DNA of 64,000 bases, taken from Vitis vinifera (lineage: Eukaryota > Streptophyta > Magnoliopsida > Vitales > Vitaceae). The stretch spans positions 26,041,001-26,105,000 of the forward strand of contig NC_081817.1 of assembly GCF_030704535.1 (NCBI RefSeq), given 5' to 3'. A program made the translations under genes and the position numbers. Under the pieces are notes generated by a model. That model was not told where the DNA came from. It searched no databases and saw only the letters and a list, made by a program, of their open reading frames with translations. Shown piece after piece: positions 36,401-46,494 of this stretch. Every line of letters starts with the position of its first letter. Positions within the stretch are counted from its first letter, which is position 1.

Positions 36401-36814
36401 TTTTGGTGTTAATAAAAAAAAATGAAAATAATAGATCTAAGAGATTTTGGGTTACCTGAGAATCCACGAAGTAGAGGAGAGCAATTGTGTGTTAACTATG
36501 AGTGTGAGAAGAGGTAGAAGAAAAATTATGGTTAGGGTTATGAAATGAGATTTGTTTTGGATTGTGGGTATGTGGAAACAATGAGTTTTTTTTTTATATA
36601 CTATCATTATTCTCAAAGTGGGCCCATTAAGTTATAATATTTTAAAATTTTTATTTTATATGGTGTCACATTTCGAAAACTGACACTGTAAACTTAAAAT
36701 TAATATCATCTATCCTAACTGAAAATTTTTACATGATGTGTCACCTTTATGAATTTTAAGTCATATGGTGTCATTATTTTAAAAGTGACACCATAAATTA
36801 TTTTTGTAGTAGTG
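33432..36814. mobile_element. Large fold-back element with CACTA-like ends (3.38 kb), no coding capacity
   Basis: It starts CACTACTACAAAAATAAT and ends with the complement of the same 18 bases apart from small differences (...ATTTTTGTAGTAGTG). The inverted similarity continues inward through almost the whole element: left arm about 33432-34965, right arm about 35285-36814, loop about 320 bp. Checked stations: 33638 ff. (GGGCCCACTTTGAGAATAAT) against 36607-36626, and 34085-34135 against 36125-36180. Each arm holds an internal direct duplication (about 34110-34250 resembles 34690-34865). The CACTA start suggests a non-autonomous En/Spm relative. The 3-bp flanks (CAT and CAA) do not match perfectly. 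No transposase frame is present. Confidence 0.8.
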
Positions 36815-38189
36815 CAAGGGGTACAAATTTCAGAAAAATAATAACGCTTTTGCCCACTGTTTTTTTCACTTGTTTTTGGCCATTTGATTAAAACATAAAA
36901 AAGGACCTGATTTAGTAGTTTGTTTGCTTGCTCAGCACTTCTTAGGTTACTTTGTTTTCTATTTTCTGTTTTTGTTTTTCTCTCTCTATTCGTGGAGGCC
37001 ATGGGGTCAGAATTTAAAATCCATTAGGGAGGACCATGTTATTGCATGGAGTTCGAGGAGACTTAGGGATGTTGGAGAATTTGAGATGGGAGAGGACATC
37101 TTTTGGTGAGCATTTTTTTGGAGACAAATAACATTGAGACTTTAGGGGAAAGGGGCTACCAAATAATGAAAGACACGACTTGAGGACTTTGGAGATTAAG
37201 ATGACTCTCTAGATGATGGCATGGAAGGAAGAAAGGGAGGATCTTAAGGTTTTGACTAATGGCTACGTGGAGGTACTTGAGATGAGTACCAGATTATTGT
37301 TAGAAACTTCTAGCACACAACATTAGTAGCCACTTTTTCCACTTAGTGGAGAGCTTAATGAAGAAGAAAACTCATTGTTGAATTGCAGGTTGTTAATGGG
37401 GGCTTGAAAGGTTTAATTTAAATGCAAGTTTGTGGCCATGGAGATGAGATGAATTTGTGGCATTAACAATTCAAATATGGTGGCTGCATCATGGAGGATA
37501 TATGATTGAATAAAGTGAATGCAATATGGAACTTTTGTGGCTGAAAATTTATGGAGAATTAAGTTTAAAGATTGCTGAATTTTATTGGCTGCAAGTAAGG
37601 AATTTCATGATGGAGGCACGACTATGGATGCAGAAAATATATATTTTTTTTTTATTCACTGAAAGTGGAGTTCCATTCTTCCAATTGTGCTTGCTGAATT
37701 TTTTATCGTTGTTAGTGGATTCTTGGAGGCAGAATTTCGGTCGAAAATTAAGGGGAAATTGTGGCTCCATAAATGAAGATTCTTGTGGATGAAAATTAAG
37801 AAAGTTGTGGTTGCATAATGGAGAATTCTTGTAATTGTTTAAAGTGGATATAATATGGGAAGTTTAATGGATGAAAGTGGCCGCCATCCAATGGTTCTCT
37901 GGTGGCTGAATTTTTTATTGCAAAATCAATAGAAATGCAGCCATGAATTGAGACTACAAGTGATGGCTGCATGCATGCGTCCATGATTCCATAGCTGAAA
38001 ATTCAGTGTGGTTCAAGTGGAATTGTTGCTGCATGTGTGCGTGATTCCATGGCTGAAAGTTATTTATAATTCAAGAGGAAAAGTGGTTATATATGTGTAT
38101 AATCTAGTTGTTGAAATTTAAAGTGAGTTAATCGATGCACATGGCTTGAGTTTGGCAACGTGAAGACAACATCAATTTCAAAAAAATTT
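36815..38189. other. Spacer with degenerate short repeats, no gene
   Basis: No credible coding region. From about 37420 to 38110 a loose phrase built on GGCTGAAAATT or TGGCTGAAAGTT followed by GGAATTC-like words recurs many times, giving a diffuse repeated texture of unknown origin. Confidence 0.5.
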
Positions 38190-38830
38190 GAGGTAAGTTT
38201 CAAAAGTTGTTAAATTTTAATTTTAGTTTTTAGATTCATCCTATTTGACTTATGTGTGGCTTTAGTATTTTATTTGATTAATTTATTTGATTCCATGTCA
38301 TTATCATTGATTCCATGTTATTTTGTCCATATATTGAGTTTGTTCACGTTGATTCTTAATTGGTCCAATTTTAGATCATATTTTTTCTAGAGTTTACTAG
38401 TTTTAGTGAACTCTTGTTATTATATTCATATTTTTTTAAGCTTATTAACTTTAGTTTTGATTCATCATATTTAGTCTGTGTTTTTTTTTTTTTTTTTTTT
38501 TGATTAGTTTTGTTAAACTCATGTCAATATTTTCATGTTCTAAGTTCGTTTGGTTTTGGATCCATCGCATTTAGTTTGCATGTTTACTAGAATTTTAATT
38601 GATTAGTTTAGATGATCTCATGTTATGGCTTTCATGTTCCAGGCTTGTTAACTTTAATTTGCTATTTATCATATTTCAATTTACAGTTTTTTGGGTTTTC
38701 GTAAATTAATCTAATAGATCCCATGATACTAAGTTTATGTGTTCCTCTCTTAGTTTACTTGCTTTTGGAATTTTGGTTATTATTTTGATTGATCCCATGA
38801 TATTTAATTTGTAGTTTGAGTTAAAAAAAA
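38190..38830. repeat. Degenerate array with repeated GATCCCATG words
   Basis: Words such as TTGATTCCATGTCAT, GATCTCATGTTATG, GATCCCATGATACT and GATCCCATGATATTT recur about every 60-120 bp, with TTAGTTT and TTGATTAGTTT in between. It resembles an eroded tandem repeat. Part of it is shared with unit 1 (28654-28790). Confidence 0.5.
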
Positions 38831-41800
38831 TAATTGTTTTGAATCGAATCTTATTTATTTGTTTTAACATTTTCTTGATTCAATAATTCAAATAGAATAT
38901 TTGTTTGAGTTGTAATCCTTTTAAAATTATCTAATTGGTTTTTTTGGATTGAGTAAAAATCATTTTTTCTTTTTGTAAAAATAAATTTCCTTCCATCATC
39001 AATGAGGCTCCTTGATTCCAAATAATTAAAAGGTAGCAAAAAAAGTGATCCAAGTTGATTTTCTCTTGTTCTCAAAACCATTTGAAGTTATAAATAAAAA
39101 AATGTCTATTTTGTATCAATGTTTTGGATTTATTGATTCACATGGTTCCTTTTGCTTTCCTAAAATCATTTTTCAAAGGAATTTAGATCATTTAAAAAAC
39201 TTTAAAGAAATCCATTCTAGATTTTTAGGACAAAGATCTCACTTTCTTTTAAAAATATGCAACTTAGTTTTATCCAAGTTGCACTCTTTTTTCTTGGTTT
39301 TCCAAAAACTTTTTTTTTTCTTAACATATGTTTGAACTTGTGGTCCCAAGCTAATGAGAATACACAAGTTAAATTTATGGATATTGAATGGGGACTTGAT
39401 GGAACCTCAACATAAAAGAATCTTTGCAAAACTCATCTTTACTGCTACTTTTGCTATTTGTTGTAATCATAACCATTAATTTTCTCTAGAAATTATGTAC
39501 AAGATGTATGTGATAATTAATGATTCTATATACTCTGATCATTTTTGTTATGCTATTTAGACACCAAGCATGCTAGGATTTATTTCTTTTATTATTTATT
39601 ACTATAATTTTTATCTAATCCTCCATGTCTTATGGAAACGCATTATAAGTTATCAATGTTATTCAGGTACACTTCTTACCTTCACATCTTAATTCCATAA
39701 ATTATGTTTTGATTTATGTACGATCAGAGTAATTTTTTATTAGATCCTATGTCATTATCATTGATCCCATAAATTATGTTTTGCTTTATGTACGATCGTT
39801 ATGTATTACTTTGAATGTGATTGTCAACATGTTTAACACATCTTTTTTTTTATTGTTTGTTTGACTTGCCATGTATGATTAAGAGACTAGGGTAAATTAC
39901 ATGTTTCGTATCTTATTTTTTTAACTAACCATTGATGTCTTATGATAGCGCTTAAGTTGCGTTTTTACTCATACTATTATTTCTTTATGATTGTGCTTTG
40001 AATTCTTGTTTGACATGATAGTGATAGTAGAATTTTGAAATCACCTTAGGCCATCTAAGTATCCATGATCAACTTACTAATTGCCAGATTTCCCCCAACT
40101 AAGCTAGAAGAGACCTCGTTAGGGCATACAGAGGTGCTACCTCTTTGAAGGTAACTTTTTAATAGGTAACTTTTTAATAGGTAACCTGATCTTCGGACCA
40201 AGACCTAGGTTTTTTAGAGACAAGTTTTCCAAAAATCAAGGGTGGGTTTTGTTCTTACTTGATTTCCTTTTTAAAAATAAATAAAAGTAAGTGATGACTT
40301 CAAGTTTTTACAAAAATAAAATTTTTAACCTTAATCATAAGCAGGTCTCGCCAGTCTAGTGGGGACGCTCATAGAAAATGCGGCAACGCAATTACACTTA
40401 CACAGATTTTGATGAAGAGTTGAAGGCACATACATAGTTTGGAAATGAAAATTGATTATTGGAAGATGAATACGGTGGATAAAAAGGAGTCAATGGTCCT
40501 GGTTTTCTTGAAAAGCCTTTTCAATAATTTCAATTATGGTTTTTACGAGTGGGAAATTAGAACTAATCTTAGAAATTGCAAGTAATAGAATGGTTTTGTA
40601 GAAGATTTGAAGGTAAATGGTATTGGATAAGGTTGATGTTAATTTATGAAACATGGATATATATTTTGGTCTGAAAGAAATGTGGATAAACATTCGAGAC
40701 ATTTATAAATCAGTTATTGCCTAACATAAATATCTAAGTGGCCAAAAACAAGAGAATTGGAGTTTTGAATGTCTAAATTTGGAAAGGATGTTTCTCTAAT
40801 TTATTTATTTATTTTTACTTCATTGATTGTAAGATGTGTAGGATTTTGGTTGTAGAGGGGAAATTTCTTGAAGTAAAATAAGGGGACTTAAAATTAAAGC
40901 ATCAACCCATCCAACCTAATATTTTCCACACTCCTTAATTAAATCGCCAACAACCTACTTAAAGAAAAACTACTTTGTAACTTTTATTTTGCCACATAAA
41001 GATCTTCAAAATCCCCTCTGGTCCCAACTCACAACTTTCGTGTCGGCATTACCTGTCTAATTTATCCAGAGAGTCTTTTAACAATTTTAGAAAAATCTCA
41101 AATTAGTGAAATGCTTGACTATAAAATTCACACTTCTGGATTTGTAATCTCGCTCATTCAATTTTCCCACTCTCTTTGTATCTCTTTACCGTGAGTTGAA
41201 CTTCGTGTCTTTTGGTTTTTCCTTTTATGTGGTGTGATTGAGTTTATTATTGAAAAAGGCAAAGATGACAAAGATCGAAAAGGTTGGTAGCTTTGAATCG
41301 AAAATCACCGTTTATGTGGTAGTTTGTTGGGTTCTAGCGGCCTGTGGAGGCCTGATGTTCGGCTACGACATCGGAATTTCAGGTGCAAAATGCTTGCATG
41401 TGTTAAGTAATTCATTATTCCGATTTTATTTTATTTTTATGAGCTTTCTCTTGGTAATCTAAGGCGTGCCCTTGAAGATGATGGTATAATCCAATTCCAA
41501 TCCTTGGACGTTTTTCAAGTTGTCAGCATGATCCTACAATGAATGAGTCGTTCAAACCACTGGATGACAGTAGCGATTTTTAAATCATTGAAGATGTAAT
41601 CCAGCAGCTTACGTTAAAATCATTGTTGTCATGGGTGTGGCAGGTGGAGTGACGGCCATGGATGACTTCCTCATCAAGTTCTTTCCGGCCGTTTATCAAA
41701 GAAAGCTTCGTGCGAAGGAAGACAACTACTGCAAGTATGACAATCAATACCTTCAGCTTTTCACATCTTCACTCTATCTTGCTGCTCTCGTTTCCAGCTT

Positions 41801-43416
41801 TGCTGCCTCAAAGATGTGCTCCAAATTGGGTCGAAAGCCCACGATTTTCGTGGCATCTGCCTTTTTCTTGTGTGGCAGTCTCTTGAGCGCGGCCGCTCAA
41901 CGAATTTGGATGATCATCCTTGCCAGGGTTCTTCTAGGTGTTGGGGTGGGCTTTGGCAATGAGGTATGAATGTTGCACCAGTTACAACAGTTTTTATCAT
42001 CATCTTTCTCCTTTTCGCATTAAAATCATCAATTTTTCGCGCACTACTGCTTTAAATTGTCGTAACTTTCGAATCATAAATCGAAATTACGAACCGTTTT
42101 TTTGTTGGATTCACATCGTCGAGATTTTCGATCATCAAATGCTAGGCATTGCTTTGAAGGTACGAAACACCAGCGTGGACTGCTAATTATAACTAATTAC
42201 ATCAACATCTTGAAAATTTTGTAGGCTGTTCCTCTATTTTTGTCGGAGATTGCACCAGTCCAGCATCGAGGAGCTGTAAACATTCTCTTCCAACTCTTCA
42301 TTACAATAGGGATTTTGTTCGCAAATTTGGTAAACTATGGCGCGTCCAAGATTCATCCATGGGGATGGAGACTGTCTTTAGGCCTTGCATCCCTTCCGGC
42401 TGCCTTCCTATTTGTAGGCTCTGTGGTCATCATTGAAACACCGGCGAGCCTGGTCGAGCGTAATCAAGAATCTCAAGGGCTATCGACGCTTAAGAAGATA
42501 AGGGGAGTAGAAGATGTTGATGCGGAGTTTGAACAGATTAAAATGGCTTGCGAGGCAGCACGAGAGGTCAAGGATCCATTCAAGACACTCATGAAGCGCT
42601 CTAGCATGCCCCCACTAATCATTGGCGTTATGATGCAAGTGTTTCAGCAGTTTACGGGGATCAATGCTATCATGTTTTATGCACCGGTGTTGTTTCAGAC
42701 CGTCGGGTTTAAGAATGACGCATCTTTGTTGTCCTCTGTCATCACCGGACTTGTGAATGTTTTCAGCACGTTGGTCTCGATCTATGGTGTTGACAGGGTC
42801 GGGAGGAGGAAACTGCTTCTCCAAGCTTGCGTCCAGATGTTCATAAGTCAGGTGATGTATTGAATTGGCATAACCCTGCTTTTTCTTAACTTTTCCAAGT
42901 AGCCTGTTCACATATTGGTATTGACCGTGGATCATTTGCAATGCTATATGATGCAGACTGCAATTGGAGCAATCCTACTAGTTCATTTGAAAGGTTCGAA
43001 CTCTCTGGACGAAGGACTAGCAGGGCTTGTAGTGGTGCTAGTGTGTTTGTTTGTTATGTCCTTTGCATGGTCATGGGGTCCTCTTGGTTGGTTGATACCC
43101 AGCGAAACTTTTCCTCTGGAGATAAGAACTTCCGGGTTTGCATGTGCAGTGAGCTCCAACATGCTCTTCACCTTCATCATTGCTCAGGCATTCTTGTCGA
43201 TGATGTGCCACATGCGTGCCTTCATATTTTTCTTCTTTGCTGCTTGGATTGTGGTCATGGGGTTGTTCGTGTTATTCCTCTTGCCTGAGACAAAGAATGT
43301 GCCAATTGATGCCATGGTTGAGAGGGTGTGGAAGCAGCACCCGGTCTGGAAGAGATTCATGGATGATTATGATGGTAAAGAAGGCGTAAAAAATGTTGGG
43401 ATGATCATATGACGAT
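38720..43416 (+). repeat. Segmental duplication, unit 2 (visible homologous part)
   Basis: The paralogue of 28654-33293. 38720-38724 (CCCAT) corresponds to the copia insertion point of unit 1 and appears uninterrupted here. Stretch 38725-41264, upstream of the gene, holds no other recognised gene. 39725-39785 is a small extra segment containing AGTAATTTTTTATTAGATCC, a phrase that unit 1 has elsewhere (28690). Confidence 0.88.
41265..43412 (+). CDS. H+/monosaccharide symporter, STP6/STP8-like, copy 2 (4 exons, 506 aa)
   Basis: Exons are 41265-41382, 41644-41963, 42225-42851 and 42957-43412, with the same intron lengths as copy 1. All splice borders are canonical and the frame is intact. Compared by eye, about 15 of 1,521 coding bases differ, giving four amino-acid changes: Ile to Val in the second exon, His to Gln in the central loop, Ala to Val in a late helix and Asp to Gly in the C-terminal tail. 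Motifs and predicted topology are as in copy 1, including Asp35, Arg134 and the GNE variant. The sequence after the stop (GGGATCTGAC...) differs from copy 1 and is the better candidate for the ancestral 3' flank. The two proteins are likely to have the same transport activity; differences in expression are possible. Confidence 0.93.
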
Positions 43417-43801
43417 GGGATCTGACTTGTGCCACTCTATTTGGCCTCTTTTTGAAGAAGAAAAAATAAAAACTTGTGTGCCGTAACAAGAGGAGATGCA
43501 AATCTTCGTGCACTTGGAATAATTTGTGGAGTTGCTCATGCCATCGGCTTGAGTTAAAATGCATTAACCATAACAGCATCCCCCTTAGCAATAATGTGTT
43601 TTGTTATGACAACTAAATGACATGAAGAACATTACTCAGCTTCATCTCCGAATTTTCAATCTTCTATTGGACATTCTAAAATAATCAAGAGAAATTGAAA
43701 AATAATGTCAAACCCTTTGACCCAAAATTAAAAATAGAAAGGAAAACAAAAAGGCAAAACCTTTTGTGTTCCTAATTCCGAAGCCCTTTTAAATTAGATT
43801 T

Positions 43802-43950
43802 AACAACAGTTTTTATCATCATCCTTCTCCTTTTTGCATCAAAATCATCAATTTTTCGTGCACTGCTGCTTTAAATTGTCATAACTTTCAAACCGTAAGT
43901 CAAAATTATGAACCCTTTTTTTTGGTTGGATTCATATGGTCGAGATCAAG
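43802..43950 (+). repeat. Stray copy of transporter intron-2 sequence
   Basis: It matches the second intron of both transporter copies (31862-31998 and 41985-42122), with the shared words ACAGTTTTTATCATCATC, TGCTTTAAATTGTC and TTGGATTCA, but is clearly more diverged. No exon sequence accompanies it. It is either a relic of a third copy or a dispersed repeat that also lies in the intron. Confidence 0.75.
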
Positions 43951-45769
43951 CTAACTTTTGGGCTATTTTTGGCATTGTTTCAGGGGTTAAAATTATGTTT
44001 AAAGTTGCATAATATGTTTTGTGAGTTGCTTTCTTCTCGTTTAGTTTTTTTGCAACAAATAGTTCTGCTGAGAATGATGATTCTAGCTATTACGTTGGAA
44101 GTAATAAGTTACAAAATGCTTTTTCCTAGGATGTAGCAACCTTGTATGCGTATTTTCTTCCACGGCGTGCTGTAGCAAATAAATCTGAACTAGGTAGAAC
44201 AGTAATGGCTCATCAAAGAGCGCAATGAATTGTTTCGGGTGCTAGTGCTGGTTGGTTTGGCTGATGGAAGTGCAGCAGTACAGTACAGGATCAATTACTG
44301 ACATGAAAGAGCACAAGTCCTAAAATATAGAAACTAAATCAATCACTCCTACTAAAAATATTCTAATTATTTTTTTGGAAACCAAATCAAAATCTAATTT
44401 TTGGAAACTCCCCAAAATCAAGTTTACTTTCAAACAGACATAAAAATAACGATGTCCTTCTCAAACATCAACATTTATCCTTACATCATCTAAGTGGAGC
44501 ATGCTTGCCAACATTCTTATCTAAGAGTAACGGAGGTGAATGTTTCTTCCATGTTGAAGAACTTAAGACAAGGCAGTTAAGCATTTCTATTTGACAAGGA
44601 GATCAATTTATATACCCAAAATTGGAGAATAAGTATATGCTTGGGTTAGTGAATGACTTGGAAAATCCTCTAAGTTTCACTTTATACGCATGGAAAATTC
44701 TTTCTAATGGGATTAATATGAGAGTTATAGATCAACTATTCATTACAAGGATGTAACCTTTTTTGGGACTTCCTTTCCCCTACACCCTCTCATTTTGGTC
44801 GTAAAGAGTGGAAACTTAATTCAAAAGCTATAAATCCACATGCCACGGCAAGGGAAACTTTTGGACAGGTTACAAATGGAAGATTCAAAATTTCACTCGT
44901 TTTTAGTGTTCATCATTCTTAACAAATATGAGAGTCTAGTATTTATTGGTATAAGAAATTATCAGGCTGGTGTTAGATAGAAGACAAAGTTGATAATATG
45001 GTCTTTCTCATTGCAGACCTTTGTGGATGCAATAAGAAAAACGGTAAGGCTTAATTCATATAGTTTACTGTATTCAAATAAAATTTACTAACCATTATTC
45101 ATATATATTGAGCCTGGCTTTATTTTTCCTAAATATATGCTATATTGAAGCCCCACAAAGAGGTAAATTTTAATTCCATAAAAAAATGTTCTAACATGCA
45201 TGTTATTCTATTCAACATTTTTGTTCCTCATGGACTTGTTCACAAAATTTTAAGATGTTAGAAACTTGAAAAGTCCTAGACTCCTCCACTTCAAATAATT
45301 GCATAATACCTTATTTCTCTTTAATTCCAAGTTTAGAGAGTTCAAAGAGAGCAAATATTCCTAGCTTTTACATATGGAAGCATATTTAGGAGAGTTTTTA
45401 CAAAGAGGGAATTGTTCATAATTTTAGATTGAGTGTGAGATTACATTAGCTAAAATTTAGACATCTGTTTGGACAAAACAAGATTGATAATATATGATGC
45501 CTCCCCATATTAATTAGGTGACTATCTAACTTAATAAGACATCAAAATGCTATCTCCGAAATAGGAGATTTTCACATGTTCATCTCATCTTTATAGATGG
45601 TATAATTTTTTCCCTTCACACAATCTAAAATGCTATTTATCTAGAGAACAATTTAAAGGGTTTCACCTACCCTGCTGACCAAATATTTATCTTCATAATT
45701 TTCTTTAGTTGGACACAGAAACTGACTTCAATCCTTCCTAACATACAATGCATACAGTCCCAAAAACCC
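43951..45769. other. Intergenic AT-rich spacer
   Basis: No gene, RNA or repeat family was recognised between the stray intron copy and the first lipid-transfer promoter. Confidence 0.55.
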
Positions 45770-45777
45770 TATATAAA
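45770..45777 (+). promoter_or_regulatory. TATA box of lipid-transfer gene A
   Basis: TATATAAA lies 72 bp before the ATG, in the phrase CCCTATATAAATCCCCATGC. The same motif is found 63-68 bp before the starts of genes B, C and D. Confidence 0.8.
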
Positions 45778-45841
45778 TCCCCATGCAGCCCACAAAAAAA
45801 ACCACACCATTTGATAGAAAAAACAAACACACATTAGAGAA

Positions 45842-46494
45842 ATGGCAGTTTGCAAGATCGGTTTCTTGACTTGGGTTCTCTTTGTTATTGTTGGAATCTT
45901 GATCTCCGATGGCAACTTTGTGTCCAGCCAAGGTCAATGCGACTTTCAGGCCCTGCAGGTGTGCTGGGATTACGTTAAGAAGGAAGGTGACATGATTCCA
46001 CCATCTCCAGAATGCTGTAACGCCATCAAGAACTCGGACGTGCAATGCATCTGCCAGCATTTGCCTCCCGCGGTGTGTCCTCTTATTAGCATGAAGAAGG
46101 TGGCCTATGTCGCGGAATACTGCAAAAAACCACTTAGCGGACAGAAATGTGGATGTAAGATATATAAATCGCTTTTAAATGAAGTTAATATTGAATTCTT
46201 TGTTACAAAACACTCTACAAGGGACTTTTTCAACCGTACTATTTCCATATAGAGTTAATTTTATTCATTTCCTTTGAGGTTTTGATTAAATATATTTAAT
46301 TAAAAATTTATTATAAAAAACAACAATGCCATTTGGATTTGTATTTTGAATCCACACAATCTCGGGTTCTAAAGTACTTCAATGCATGGATCCATTATAT
46401 ATACACTCAATTTAGAGAATGTGAAATAGGTTTATTTATAAACATAATTTGATTGATGTGTTTGTTGTATGTATTTTCAGCTTGCCCACTCTGA
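45842..46494 (+). CDS. Secreted eight-cysteine lipid-transfer-like protein A (2 exons, 108 aa)
   Basis: Exons are 45842-46154 and 46481-46494 (TGA). The tiny second exon, SCPL, follows a 326-bp GT/AG intron. A signal peptide covers about residues 1-30 (MAVCKIGFLTWVLFVIVGIL...). The mature part carries the C...C...CC...CxC...C...C pattern of the plant LTP/2S albumin fold, with spacings 7, 16, 9, 22 and 8. Its role is probably binding lipids or another hydrophobic ligand in the cell wall or apoplast. It differs from its paralogues in a shorter first loop and two extra cysteines (one in the PPAVCPL loop, one encoded in exon 2). Reading into the intron would instead give a 136-aa tail with no LTP character. 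A 3' motif with AATAAA lies at 46546. Function within the family (defence signalling, wax, fertility) is not known from sequence. Confidence 0.87.

Noticed and set aside
33429..36817. Perfect 3-bp CACTA target duplication around the fold-back element
   Set aside because: The flanks are CAT and CAA, so a duplication cannot be claimed. The family assignment rests on the termini only.
45842..46252. 136-aa unspliced version of lipid-transfer gene A as the main product
   Set aside because: Paralogues splice at the same point after the eighth cysteine and the added residues are AT-rich intron translation. Kept only as a possible retained-intron form.
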